Origin: Bacteroidia bacterium
Lineage (GTDB): Bacteria > Bacteroidota > Bacteroidia > UKL13-3
Assembly: GCA_023151275.1 (NCBI GenBank)
Contig: JAKLJI010000014.1
Location: 38,964-102,963, forward strand
DNA: 64,000 nt
Direction: 5' to 3'
Position numbers and translations under genes: made by a program. Shown here piece by piece: positions 26,883 to 36,300 of the stretch; position 1 is the first letter of the stretch, and each line of letters begins with the position of its first letter. The notes under the pieces were generated by a model, which made no database searches, was not told where the DNA came from, and was given only the letters and a program-made list of their open reading frames with translations.

Positions 26883-26887
26883 AAAGG

Positions 26888-26917
26888 CAAAAATATAGAA
26901 AAAGGTGGAACTGCAAA
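26888..26917 (-). promoter_or_regulatory. Promoter of the DUF6089-uppS-bamA operon
   Basis: The minus strand reads TTTG, an 18-base spacer and TATTTTTG, both exact Bacteroidota sigma-ABfr elements. The ATG at 26882 follows after only CCTTT. The predicted transcript would begin at the start codon. Confidence 0.65.
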
Positions 26918-26989
26918 GAAACGCCAAATCAATTGGATAATTGCAGAACTACACCCAGTTGAACGAGATGGAAACTTATTAAGTATTCT

Positions 26990-27886
26990 TTAATGCTTAA
27001 AATTCCGGTTATCAAAACCCCACATCAATTTTTCGCGAAGGGTTGAAAGGTAATTCTCTCCGTTTAATCGTAACAATTTAAAAGCAAAATCAGCCTTTCG
27101 AATTGCCAATTGCACCTTAGTATCAATGGATTCTGAGCGTGAATCAAGAGTTGCCAGAAATGAAGTACTTCTTCCCTCTATCTCAAAGGAAATAACGTTT
27201 TGGTCCGAAATAATCATTGGCCGAACATTCAGGTTGTGCGGGGCAATTGGGGTAATAACAAAACTTGCAGATGCCGGATAGAGAATAGGACCTCCACAAC
27301 TTAAATTATAACCTGTTGAACCTGTTGGGGAAGAAATTATCAAGCCATCACTCCAATAAGAGTTTAAAAACTCCCCATTAATGAAAGTGTGGATGGTCAT
27401 CATTGAGGAGGTATCCTTTTTATGAATGACAAAATCATTCAAGGCATAATTCACTCCACCAAACATGTTCCTGTCGCTCTCCAACTGCAAAACCGTTCGC
27501 GAATCAAGGTAATAATGACCCTTTTCTAAATCTTGTAACATTTGGATTGCATCTTCAGCTGCAACCCCAGCCAAAAATCCCAATCTCCCTGTATTGATGC
27601 CAATAACAGGTATTTCTTTATGAAGAATTAGTTCAAGTGCGTGCAAAATTGTCCCATCACCACCTATACTAATAATAACATCCGGGTCAAAAGCACAAAG
27701 ATCCTCGTGAGTTGAGAAAGTAACCTGATTGCTCTTCAAGTTCAAGCCTTTCCGAATGCAATCCTCATAAAACTTTCTGTAAATGGAAAACGTCTTTCCT
27801 TTTCGCTGCTCTAAAAAATCAAAAAAAGCTTGAATCTCCTGAAACCTATCATCCTTGAAATATTTCCCGTATATGGCCAGTTTCAT
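26990..27886 (-). CDS. nadK: NAD kinase
   Basis: This 298-residue enzyme makes NADP from NAD with ATP. The GGDGT motif (ISIGGDGTILHALE, about residues 73-86) and the glycine-rich SDGLIISSPTGSTGYNLSCGGP (about 179-200) are diagnostic, as is ITPIAPHNLNVRP after it. The stop lies about 100 bases before the next promoter. It starts 1 base after the CBS-protein stop, a pairing often seen in Bacteroidota. The tail is slightly extended compared with short bacterial NadK. Confidence 0.95.
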   Translation of the reverse strand: MKLAIYGKYFKDDRFQEIQAFFDFLEQRKGKTFSIYRKFYEDCIRKGLNLKSNQVTFSTHEDLCAFDPDVIISIGGDGTILHALELILHKEIPVIGINTGRLGFLAGVAAEDAIQMLQDLEKGHYYLDSRTVLQLESDRNMFGGVNYALNDFVIHKKDTSSMMTIHTFINGEFLNSYWSDGLIISSPTGSTGYNLSCGGPILYPASASFVITPIAPHNLNVRPMIISDQNVISFEIEGRSTSFLATLDSRSESIDTKVQLAIRKADFAFKLLRLNGENYLSTLREKLMWGFDNRNFKH

Positions 27887-27887
27887 A

Positions 27888-28550
27888 TTATTCCTGAATG
27901 TACTTCATTAACCAATTGTAGCGGTCAATCAAAGAATGATTTTCATTTTGAAGGGAGGATGAGTAAACAAGCTGATAGCCAAACCGCTCATAACTGGAAA
28001 TGAGGTAGGACACATCCTCCTTATTGAGTTTAAGTGAAACAAAAACCTTTCCCGAATCATCGTGAGCTGGTTCAAGCATGAGATGCAAAATGCGAATGTT
28101 ATTGCTTTCGGCAAGGTGGCTTAATTCAGCTGGCGAATAATTTACCAAGTCCATTTCCAAAACCAAAGAGGCACCGGGTTGAATGAGTGCGGTATTGACT
28201 TGCCAATTCATCCCGGTATCCGCGGATTTTATTAGGCCCATGAATCGTCCTTCTGCATCTGTTATTGCGATGACAGAAACAGAAGTTTCATAAAAGCGGG
28301 AAATCAACTCAAACAAATGCGAATAATGTGGCAACTCCCAAAGCGGATTAACCGGCAACATGGAATCACCGCAGGTTTCATTGTACCTGGATTCGGCAAT
28401 CTCCTTATTCATCCAGCCAACAATAATCCCATTTTCAATAACCGGCAATAGATTCAAACCGCAATCCTCAAAAAACATGGAGGCGGTTTCATTGCTGTCT
28501 GAACGCTTTAATGGGAAAAGGTCAGGCGATATGAGTTGATAGGCAAACAC
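27888..28550 (-). CDS. CBS-domain protein
   Basis: This 220-residue protein has two CBS-like segments: N-terminal LISPDLFPLKRSDSNETASMFFEDCGLNLLPVIENGIIVGWMNKE, and a second around FYETSVSVIAITDAEGRFMGLIKSAD. A C-terminal part with ACT-like alternation (IRILHLMLEPAHDDSGKVFVSLKLNKEDV) follows. CBS pairs sense adenine nucleotides. Adjacent to nadK, it could monitor nucleotide state, but this is inference. The start codon is GTG and overlaps the hydrolase stop by one base (TAGTG), so translation is probably coupled. Confidence 0.72.
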   Translation of the reverse strand: MFAYQLISPDLFPLKRSDSNETASMFFEDCGLNLLPVIENGIIVGWMNKEIAESRYNETCGDSMLPVNPLWELPHYSHLFELISRFYETSVSVIAITDAEGRFMGLIKSADTGMNWQVNTALIQPGASLVLEMDLVNYSPAELSHLAESNNIRILHLMLEPAHDDSGKVFVSLKLNKEDVSYLISSYERFGYQLVYSSSLQNENHSLIDRYNWLMKYIQE

Positions 28551-29314
28551 TAATTTGGAAACAATTTTGCGTAAAACGAGGATGCAATATGGTTAAATTC
28601 TACAGGTCGCTCCATCATGGGAGCATGCCCGCATTGGTCGATATAATGCTTTTCTGAATTGGGAAGGAGCTGATGAAATTCTTCACAAACCTCGGGTGGT
28701 GTAATGGTATCCTGCTTTCCCCAAATTAAACAAACAGGCATTTTAAATCCGGGTAAGTCTTTTCGCATATTGTGACGGATGGCTGATTTGGCCATGGTTA
28801 AAATACGGAGAAGTTTACCTTTATCTTGAATCGTCTCAAAAACCTCATCAACCAATTCATCTGTTGTAGAAGCCGGATCATAGAACGTTAAACTGATGCG
28901 TTGCTTCAGGTATTCCTTGTCCCCTTTTCTTGGGTAAGAAGCTCCGAATGCATTTTCATACAATCCCGAACTCCCGGTTAGCAAAAGCGAATGAACTTTT
29001 TCAGGATACTTTTTTACATAAACCAAGGCTACGTGACCGCCCAGTGAATTACCCAAAATATTAACACGATTAAACCCTTTGAATTCAACAAAGTCATGGA
29101 TAAAATTCGCCAGACCCTCAACAGATAACTTGAGGATATTCATTTCAAATATGGGCATCAGTGGAATTACCACCCGGTACCTCTGGCTAAAATGATTTAG
29201 CACATCCTGCCAGTTGCTGAGGGCTCCAAATAATCCGTGAAGTAAAAGAAGCACTTCTCCTTCACCCTGGTCAATGTATTGGAATTTATCCTCTTTCTGA
29301 ATTTGATAACTCAT
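28550..29314 (-). CDS. Alpha/beta-fold hydrolase
   Basis: This 254-residue cytosolic hydrolase has a complete triad. The nucleophile elbow is GNSLGG (about residues 89-94), the acid is in WGKQDTITPP, and the histidine is in CGHAPMMERP. The oxyanion-side HG dipeptide is LLLLHGLFGALSNW. This is the MhpC/esterase-like group with a small cap. The substrate is unknown. It is in a tight minus-strand run with the amidotransferase upstream and CBS/nadK downstream. Confidence 0.85.
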   Translation of the reverse strand: MSYQIQKEDKFQYIDQGEGEVLLLLHGLFGALSNWQDVLNHFSQRYRVVIPLMPIFEMNILKLSVEGLANFIHDFVEFKGFNRVNILGNSLGGHVALVYVKKYPEKVHSLLLTGSSGLYENAFGASYPRKGDKEYLKQRISLTFYDPASTTDELVDEVFETIQDKGKLLRILTMAKSAIRHNMRKDLPGFKMPVCLIWGKQDTITPPEVCEEFHQLLPNSEKHYIDQCGHAPMMERPVEFNHIASSFYAKLFPN

Positions 29315-29339
29315 TCAAATATAATCTAACCAAATATAC

Positions 29340-29924
29340 TTATTTTTTGTTTCCGGCAAGGCTTTTAACGAGGTCTGAAAAATTCTTCAAAATTTGCAGT
29401 CCATCAGGAGTTTGACAGCTTTCAGGATGAAATTGAACTCCCCAAATGGGAAGGTATTTATGCTTGATGGCCATTACTTCTCCCTCACAACTTGCCGTTT
29501 GCACCAAAACTTCAGGCAAATCTATCAGTTTAAGCGAATGATACCTTGTGGCCTGAAAAGAATCATGGATTCCTTCAAACATGCGATCACCATTATGGCT
29601 CATTGTATCTGTTTTGCCATGCCTTGGCAATTTGGCGTGAACCAATTTTGCGCCAAACAATTCACCAATGGCTTGATGACCCAAACAAATGCCTAAAATT
29701 GGCAACTGAGTTGAGAACCGCTGCAAAATAAGCATCATAAATCCAGCATCTGCTGGAGTAGAGGGACCGGGTGAAATTACCAATGCATCGTAATCGCAGG
29801 CCTGCTGCAAAAGCAATGACTCCTCATCGTTCCTAAAAACAACACATTCTGCACCGCATTGCTCCAAGTAATCCCGAAGCATATAGGTGAAGGAGTCGTA
29901 ATTATCGAGCAGTAGAAATTTCAT
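29340..29924 (-). CDS. Class I glutamine amidotransferase, component II of anthranilate/aminodeoxychorismate synthase
   Basis: This 194-residue TrpG/PabA-type subunit releases ammonia from glutamine for a chorismate-using partner. It shows DNYDSFTYML at the start, SPGPSTP, the catalytic cysteine in GICLGHQAIGE (about residues 77-87) and the His-Glu pair in GVQFHPES (about 167-174). Whether it serves tryptophan or folate cannot be decided, because no trpE or pabB is next to it. It overlaps the GT9 gene end-to-start by 23 bp. Confidence 0.88.
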   Translation of the reverse strand: MKFLLLDNYDSFTYMLRDYLEQCGAECVVFRNDEESLLLQQACDYDALVISPGPSTPADAGFMMLILQRFSTQLPILGICLGHQAIGELFGAKLVHAKLPRHGKTDTMSHNGDRMFEGIHDSFQATRYHSLKLIDLPEVLVQTASCEGEVMAIKHKYLPIWGVQFHPESCQTPDGLQILKNFSDLVKSLAGNKK

Positions 29925-31083
29925 CTTTAAATAAACTTAAAGAAGCATTCAAAACAGCATCAAGTCCAATTTCTTCAATGGTGCATGGAGAACCGTATTG
30001 GGTTATTCGCGCGCATTCTGCCGGATTTTGCTTGTAGGCTTGAAAACGTTCCGGATAAATCTCAATTATTTTTCCTCTCGAAATTGGATAGGGAGAAAAT
30101 CTTCCAAAATGCCTTCCCATTAACAGGCAAACTTGCGGTGTACCAGAGGCAGCAGCAAAATGATAGGCACTGGAATCGTTAGTAATCAAAATACTTAACT
30201 CTGCAATAAGTTTACTCAATTCAGGAAGGCTAGTTTTTCCGCAGAGGTTTTCAACTTTTACTTGAGGAAGTCCCATACGAATTTCCTCACCCAGTTTAAA
30301 ATCATCGGGACCGCCTAGCACCAAAAAGCTTGCCTCCTTGTGCACTTCTGACAAACGTCTTGCTAATTCAATAAAATTAGCAATTGGCCATTGTTTGATT
30401 TTTTCTCCGGCGCCCGGAAAAAGGCCGATTCGCATTTGTGCAGGCTTACACCAAACATCTGGAGTTTGTGGAAACTGAAGGTCTGTTTCAATTCCTAAAA
30501 ACTGCTTGAAAAACGCAGTGTTTTTATCAAATTCAAAAAGTGGAATCCCCGGCTCGGCAGTGAGATGAGAATACCATGAATCAGCAATGTTCTTGAAAAC
30601 CGGTAAATCATTTGCGGCATCGCCAATCGAGCCCCAAGCTTGCTCTGAACCACTGGCACGAACCAATGAATCACCCCAAATGACTTCCCTTGAATAATTT
30701 GCCTGCGCCACCACAGATGCCCCCTCAAGCCGGACCTCGGCTAATTTTGACTTCCTATAATCAGCATCATCAACAAAGCGCTTTCTATTGATCCAAATAA
30801 AGTCATCGACCCAAGTCGAATCCCAGGCCTCGGCGAGCGATTTCCAGGCTTCGTTGCCAACTAGTGTGATACGGTAATCATGATACTTCTGACTTTTTTT
30901 TACTTGTTCCAAAAAATTCCGAAAGAGCAAGTAATCACCAATAGCTTCGGTTTTCACAAGCACAAGACTCTTGTCTCGCCTTTTGTATTCGGGAAGAAAC
31001 TGGTCGGCAACTAAAAAACGAACGGTTTTTAGAAAATGCCGGAGTCTAAAATAGCGTTTCCAATTCATGAAAACAGATTGCAT
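29902..31083 (-). CDS. Family 9 glycosyltransferase (heptosyltransferase-like)
   Basis: This 393-residue GT-B enzyme resembles ADP-heptose:LPS heptosyltransferases. An N-terminal Rossmann start (SLVLVKTEAIGDYLLFRNFLEQV) contains the GDxL signature. The C-terminal donor-binding half has IGLFPGAGEKIKQWP, FLVLGGPDDF and TNDSSAYHFAAASGTPQVCL, the typical GT9 end. A second ATG five codons in (MNWKRYF) is possible. It likely adds a sugar to LPS core or another lipid glycan at the inner-membrane face. It heads the amidotransferase-hydrolase-CBS-nadK run. Confidence 0.8.
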   Translation of the reverse strand: MQSVFMNWKRYFRLRHFLKTVRFLVADQFLPEYKRRDKSLVLVKTEAIGDYLLFRNFLEQVKKSQKYHDYRITLVGNEAWKSLAEAWDSTWVDDFIWINRKRFVDDADYRKSKLAEVRLEGASVVAQANYSREVIWGDSLVRASGSEQAWGSIGDAANDLPVFKNIADSWYSHLTAEPGIPLFEFDKNTAFFKQFLGIETDLQFPQTPDVWCKPAQMRIGLFPGAGEKIKQWPIANFIELARRLSEVHKEASFLVLGGPDDFKLGEEIRMGLPQVKVENLCGKTSLPELSKLIAELSILITNDSSAYHFAAASGTPQVCLLMGRHFGRFSPYPISRGKIIEIYPERFQAYKQNPAECARITQYGSPCTIEEIGLDAVLNASLSLFKDEISTAR

Positions 31084-31097
31084 TGGGTATTAAACAT

Positions 31098-31124
31098 AGC
31101 AGGCCGGCAATTTGCCGGCCTGCT
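31098..31124. repeat. GC-rich 27-base palindrome between gapA and the GT9 gene
   Basis: AGCAGGCCGGCAA-T-TTGCCGGCCTGCT gives a 13-bp stem around a single central base; a 3-base loop is realistic. It lies after the gapA stop in an AT-rich setting. No T run follows on the minus strand, so termination would be inefficient. It could act as an RNA stabiliser or partial attenuator. Confidence 0.6.
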
Positions 31125-31143
31125 AATAATTAGGTAAGACTGC

Positions 31144-32190
<1,047 letters not shown>

Positions 32191-32251
32191 TTAAATCAGG
32201 AGTTAAAAAGAACAGCGCCAAAACGAATTTAAGTCGTTGATTTTGGCGTCG

Positions 32252-32259
32252 CAAAGGTA
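32252..32259 (-). promoter_or_regulatory. -7 element of gapA
   Basis: The minus strand reads TACCTTTG, an exact TAnnTTTG, about 110 bases before the gapA ATG. No -33 TTTG is obvious. The remaining leader (32143-32251) shows no structure I can name. Confidence 0.45.
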
Positions 32260-32285
32260 GCTTTTTAAAATTTTAGAAAAAAAGT

Positions 32286-32315
32286 TTTGCATTATCCAAA
32301 GAAGCTCTATCTTTG
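32286..32315 (+). promoter_or_regulatory. Promoter of tRNA-Glu
   Basis: TTTG, an 18-base spacer, then TATCTTTG: both elements exact. The tRNA starts 20 bases after the -7 box. Confidence 0.8.
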
Positions 32316-32335
32316 CAATCCCGAAAACGAAACAA

Positions 32336-32410
32336 GGCCCGTTCGTCTATCGGTTAGGACACCAGATTTTCATTCTGGGAAGAGGGGTTCGACTCCCCTA
32401 CGGGCTACCA
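32336..32410 (+). tRNA. tRNA-Glu (anticodon UUC)
   Basis: The acceptor stem is GGCCCGT with ACGGGCT. The D arm has GGTTAGGACACC. The anticodon arm CCAGA-TTTTCAT-TCTGG reads TTC. The T arm AGGGG-TTCGACT-CCCCT is regular. The CCA end is encoded. A terminator follows directly. Confidence 0.95.
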
Positions 32411-32440
32411 AAACCGGATAATATCCGGTTTTTTTATTTT
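32411..32440 (+). terminator. Terminator after tRNA-Glu
   Basis: AAACCGGAT-AAT-ATCCGGTTT hairpin followed by a run of T residues, immediately after the tRNA CCA. Confidence 0.88.
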
Positions 32441-32445
32441 ATGGC

Positions 32446-32476
32446 TTTGATATTTTATCTCAGCCACTTACATTTG
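32446..32476 (+). promoter_or_regulatory. Promoter of rpsO-pnp
   Basis: TTTG, a 19-base spacer, then TACATTTG: both elements exact. This leaves a leader of about 24 bases before the rpsO ATG. Confidence 0.78.
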
Positions 32477-32505
32477 CAACCTAATTATTCTAAAACTAAC
32501 AAATC

Positions 32506-32781
32506 ATGCATTTGACCACTGAAGCGAAGAAAGAAATCTTCGAAAAATTCGGTAAAGCCAAATCTACTACAGATACCGGCTCCGCTGAAAGTCAGATCGC
32601 TCTGTTCACAGAGAGGATTAATCACATCACTTCTCACTTGAAGAAAAACAAAAAAGATTTTTCTGCCGAGTTGAGTCTGGTGAAATTGGTAGGTAAAAGA
32701 CGTTCATTGTTGAACTACCTGCAGCGCAAAGATGTATTTCGCTACAGGGCGATCATCAAAGAACTTGAAATTCGTAAGTAA
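32506..32781 (+). CDS. rpsO: 30S ribosomal protein S15
   Basis: This 91-residue primary rRNA-binding protein of the small subunit binds the central 16S domain. The signature helices are clear: FGKAKSTTDTGSAESQIALFTERINHITSHLKKNKKDFS and LVKLVGKRRSLLNYLQRKDVFRYRAIIKEL. Length is normal. As in most bacteria, it is followed by pnp, 110 bases downstream, with a hairpin between. It has its own strong promoter and sits just after the tRNA-Glu terminator. Confidence 0.98.
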   Translation: MHLTTEAKKEIFEKFGKAKSTTDTGSAESQIALFTERINHITSHLKKNKKDFSAELSLVKLVGKRRSLLNYLQRKDVFRYRAIIKELEIRK

Positions 32782-32832
32782 CTCTTCTGTTCTGGCTTCA
32801 AAACCGGAACCTTATTATCGTATTTTTATTTT

Positions 32833-32864
32833 AAAAGGGGCAGGCCAACAGGTGCTGCCCTTTT
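32833..32864 (+). promoter_or_regulatory. Hairpin between rpsO and pnp
   Basis: AAAAGGGGCAG and CTGCCCTTTT form a stem with one bulged G around a 10-base loop, ending in TTTTAT just before pnp. It is probably a leaky terminator or processing site that sets the rpsO:pnp ratio, as an intergenic stem does in enterobacteria. Confidence 0.55.
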
Positions 32865-32891
32865 ATGTTTATAACCGAAGCCGACAAGAAT

Positions 32892-35180
32892 ATGTCACAA
32901 GCAACAATTAAAACCTTTGAAATTGATGGTAAAACCATCAGCATTGAAACCGGTCGTCTGGCACGCCAAGCAGATGGAGCCGTAGTCGTAAAACAGGGAG
33001 ACACCATGATTCTGGCTACCGTGGTTTCTGCTAAAGATGCAAAAGCAGATGTAGATTTTATGCCTCTAACAGTTGACTATCAGGAAAAATTTGCCTCTGT
33101 AGGTAGAATTCCAGGTAGTTTCCATAAACGTGAAGCTAAACTTAGCGATTACGAAGTATTGGTAAGCCGTATCGTAGACCGTGCTTTGCGTCCACTTTTC
33201 CCTGAAAATTACCATGCCGATACGCAGGTAATGTTATCGCTTATCTCTTCAGACCAAAATATTCTTCCGGATGCATTGGTTGGACTCGCAGCTTCAGCTG
33301 CAATTATGGTAAGTGATGTTCCTTTTAATGGCCCTATTTCAGAAGTACGCGTAGCTCGTATTGATGGCAAATTGGTTATCAATCCCTACAAAGATGAACT
33401 TGAACGCGCCGATATTGATTTGATTGTTGCTGGTACTGCTGCCGACCTGAACATGGTGGAAGGTGAATGCGATGAAGTGAGCGAAGCAGATATGCTTGAA
33501 GCTTTGAAATTTGCCCATGAAGCAATCAAACTTCAAATCAAAGCTCAGTGGGAACTGTGTGAAATGCTAGGTGGCAAAAAACCGGTTCGCGAATACAATC
33601 ACGAGCGTTCTGATGAAGAATTAGAAAAAGCAATTCATGCCTTTGCCTACGATAAGATTTACGCCATTGCTAAATCAAAATTGAGCAAAGCTGAGCGTTC
33701 AGCCGCTTTCAAAGCGGTTCGCGAAGAATACAAAGCCAGTCTTCCTGAAGATGCGGTGGTAGACTCTTTCCTCATGAATAAATACTTTCACGATGTAGAG
33801 TACAATGCTGTTCGCAAAATGATTTTGGATGAAAAGCAACGTCTTGATGGTCGTGCTCTCGACGAAATCAGACCAATTTGGTCGGAAGTGGGCTACCTTC
33901 CCGCAGCACACGGTTCAGCAGTGTTTACCCGTGGCGAGACTCAGTCGTTAACCACAGTAACCCTGGGTTCAAAACTTGACGAGCAATTGCTTGATTCTCC
34001 AATGAATCAAGGCTACGCAAAATTCATGCTGCATTACAATTTCCCTAGCTTCTCTACAGGTGAAGTAAAGCCAAATCGTGGCCCTGGACGTAGAGAAATT
34101 GGACACGGAAACCTTGCACTTCGTGGCATTAAGCGCGTTTTGCCTTCTCGCGAAGAAAATCCGTATACCATCCGTATTGTAAGTGATATTCTAGAATCGA
34201 ATGGCTCTTCCTCAATGGCAACAGTATGTGCAGGTTCTTTAGCATTGATGGATGCAGGTATCAAAATTAAAAGTGCCGTTTCAGGTATTGCAATGGGCTT
34301 GATTAGTGACGAAAGCACCGGTAAATATTCTATCCTTTCAGACATTTTGGGCGATGAAGATCACTTGGGTGATATGGACTTCAAAGTGGTTGGTTCAAAC
34401 AAAGGAATTGTGGCCTGCCAGATGGACATCAAAATCAATGGTCTAAAGTGGGAAATGGTTGAAGAAGCTTTGAATCAAGCCAAAGCCGGACGTTTGCATA
34501 TTATGAACGAAATGAATAAAACCATTTCTGCTCCTAATGCCGACCTTAAACCTCATGCTCCACGCATTGAAACCATTTATATTGATAAAGAATTCATTGG
34601 AGCTGTTATTGGCCCAGGTGGTAAAATTATTCAAGGTATTCAGAAGGAAACCGGAACTGTAATCAGCATTACAGAAGAAGGTGAAAAGGGAATAGTTGAA
34701 ATTGCATCCAACAATGGCGAAGCGATGGCAAAAGCCCTCAAAATGATCAAAGGAATTGTTGCAGTTCCTGAATTGAATGCTACCTACAATGGTGTTGTAA
34801 AATCAATCGTTGACTTTGGAGCTTTTGTTGAAATTCTTCCAGGAAAAGACGGCCTTCTTCACATTTCGGAAATCAGCTACAAGCGTCTTCCAAGCATGGA
34901 AGGAGTGCTTCAGGTTGGTGAAGAAATACAGGTAAAACTGATTGAGGTTGATAAGAAAACTGGTAAACTTAAACTTTCTCGCAAAGCACTTCTACCAAAA
35001 CCTGAAGGTTGGGTAGAACAGCCACCGCGTGAAAGTCGCCCACCACGTCGGGAAGGTGATAACCGTGGCAACGACCGTGGAGGAGATCGCAGACCAAGAC
35101 ACGAACAACGTGAACGTCGCGAACCCAGAGAAAACAACGGTGAACAAGGACATAATCCGGAAACACCAAGTCAGGATTAA
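32892..35180 (+). CDS. pnp: Polynucleotide phosphorylase
   Basis: This 762-residue (from [10 protein letters not shown]) 3'-5' phosphorolytic exoribonuclease acts in RNA decay. It carries two RNase PH-like halves with a helical domain between ([24 protein letters not shown], then [14 protein letters not shown] and [24 protein letters not shown]). A KH domain ([21 protein letters not shown]) follows, then an S1 domain ([30 protein letters not shown]). The tail of about 45 residues is rich in Arg, Gly, Pro and Asp ([16 protein letters not shown]), likely for RNA or protein binding. I reject the upstream ATG at 32865, since it lies at the hairpin edge and adds non-family residues. Confidence 0.97.
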   Translation: MSQATIKTFEIDGKTISIETGRLARQADGAVVVKQGDTMILATVVSAKDAKADVDFMPLTVDYQEKFASVGRIPGSFHKREAKLSDYEVLVSRIVDRALRPLFPENYHADTQVMLSLISSDQNILPDALVGLAASAAIMVSDVPFNGPISEVRVARIDGKLVINPYKDELERADIDLIVAGTAADLNMVEGECDEVSEADMLEALKFAHEAIKLQIKAQWELCEMLGGKKPVREYNHERSDEELEKAIHAFAYDKIYAIAKSKLSKAERSAAFKAVREEYKASLPEDAVVDSFLMNKYFHDVEYNAVRKMILDEKQRLDGRALDEIRPIWSEVGYLPAAHGSAVFTRGETQSLTTVTLGSKLDEQLLDSPMNQGYAKFMLHYNFPSFSTGEVKPNRGPGRREIGHGNLALRGIKRVLPSREENPYTIRIVSDILESNGSSSMATVCAGSLALMDAGIKIKSAVSGIAMGLISDESTGKYSILSDILGDEDHLGDMDFKVVGSNKGIVACQMDIKINGLKWEMVEEALNQAKAGRLHIMNEMNKTISAPNADLKPHAPRIETIYIDKEFIGAVIGPGGKIIQGIQKETGTVISITEEGEKGIVEIASNNGEAMAKALKMIKGIVAVPELNATYNGVVKSIVDFGAFVEILPGKDGLLHISEISYKRLPSMEGVLQVGEEIQVKLIEVDKKTGKLKLSRKALLPKPEGWVEQPPRESRPPRREGDNRGNDRGGDRRPRHEQRERREPRENNGEQGHNPETPSQD

Positions 35181-35193
35181 TTCCGAATAGGTT

Positions 35194-35227
35194 AAACAGC
35201 CGCAGAATTGCAATTCTGCGGCTGTTT
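35194..35227. terminator. Perfect 34-base palindromic terminator after pnp
   Basis: AAACAGCCGCAGAATTG with its exact complement CAATTCTGCGGCTGTTT. A weak T-rich tail (CGTTTCT) follows. It lies 14 bases after the pnp stop. The track's start for the next ORF lies inside it and is therefore unlikely. Confidence 0.82.
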
Positions 35228-35273
35228 CGTTTCTAATCCAAGCGAATCAAATCAGGATTTCTTATTTTGCAGC

Positions 35274-36296
35274 ATGATCAAAACGCTTGAACGTGTAGCA
35301 GTAATTGGCGGAGGAAGCTGGGCAACCGCATTGGTAAAGATTCTTTCAGAACATAAGGTCTTGCCTGAAACCAATTTAAAGAGTGTGAAATGGTGGGTCC
35401 GCAGCGAAGAAAAAGCTTCTTACATTCGTTCAAACAAGCATAATCCCGACTACCTGAGCTCGGTTGAAATCCATCCGGATGCGGTAGAGGTTTCTTCAGA
35501 TTTGAACTATGTCATTTCCGAAAGTGACTTGTTGGTAATAGCTGTTCCGGCGGCCTTTCTTGAAGCTAGTTTAAGTGGTGTACCGGCTGAATTGTTCGCT
35601 GGTAAAATTATTGTTTCCGCTATTAAAGGCCTTGTTCCAAGTACCAAACAAATCGTTGGCGACTATTTCATTCAACACTATGGGATTCCTTCAAACCATA
35701 TTTTGGTAATTTCGGGACCCTGCCATGCAGAGGAAGTGGCCTCCGAAAAATTATCGTATTTAACTATTGCAGGTGAAAGTCAGGAAACTGCACGCGCCTT
35801 TGCCACTTTGCTCTCGTGTAGATTCATTCGTACAGTAGTTTCAAGTGATGTTCGAGGAACTGAATACGGTGCTGTTTTGAAAAATATTTACGCAGTGACA
35901 GCCGGCATTTGCCATGGACTTGGCTATGGCGATAATTTTCAAGCTGTACTCATGAGTAATAGCATTCGGGAGATGAAACGCTTTTTAAAAAACATCACTG
36001 ATGTTAACCGCAAAATCAATCACAGCGCGTATTTAGGTGACTTATTGGTAACCGGCTATTCCATCCATAGCCGAAACCGAAGCTTTGGAAATATGATTGG
36101 CAAGGGCTACACTGTACAATCTGCACAACTGGAAATGAAAATGATTGCAGAGGGCTATTACGCAACCAAAAACATGTACGAACTCAATCAAAAAGCCCAG
36201 GTTAAAATGCCCATTTTGGATTGTGTGTATTCAATACTTTACGAAGGGAAACCGGCAGCTAAACAAATTGCCAAGCTAACCGAAAAATTGGTATAA
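35274..36296 (+). CDS. gpsA: NAD(P)H-dependent glycerol-3-phosphate dehydrogenase
   Basis: This 340-residue (from MIKTLERVAVIGGGSW) enzyme reduces dihydroxyacetone phosphate to sn-glycerol-3-phosphate for phospholipid synthesis. It shows the GGGSWATAL dinucleotide motif, the substrate-site lysine in SAIKGLVP, ISGPCHAEEVA, and GAVLKNIYAVTAGICHGLGYGDN with the catalytic lysine. ATG 35274 is preferred over 35208, which lies in the terminator. A near -7 box (TTATTTTG) ends 4 bases before this ATG. Its stop is 4 bases from the stop of the convergent gene. Confidence 0.93.
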   Translation: MIKTLERVAVIGGGSWATALVKILSEHKVLPETNLKSVKWWVRSEEKASYIRSNKHNPDYLSSVEIHPDAVEVSSDLNYVISESDLLVIAVPAAFLEASLSGVPAELFAGKIIVSAIKGLVPSTKQIVGDYFIQHYGIPSNHILVISGPCHAEEVASEKLSYLTIAGESQETARAFATLLSCRFIRTVVSSDVRGTEYGAVLKNIYAVTAGICHGLGYGDNFQAVLMSNSIREMKRFLKNITDVNRKINHSAYLGDLLVTGYSIHSRNRSFGNMIGKGYTVQSAQLEMKMIAEGYYATKNMYELNQKAQVKMPILDCVYSILYEGKPAAKQIAKLTEKLV

Positions 36297-36300
36297 AACT

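Noticed and set aside
35208-35273. N-terminal extension of gpsA in the ORF track
   Set aside because: It begins within the pnp terminator and adds residues before the conserved GGGSW start; ATG 35274 fits the family.
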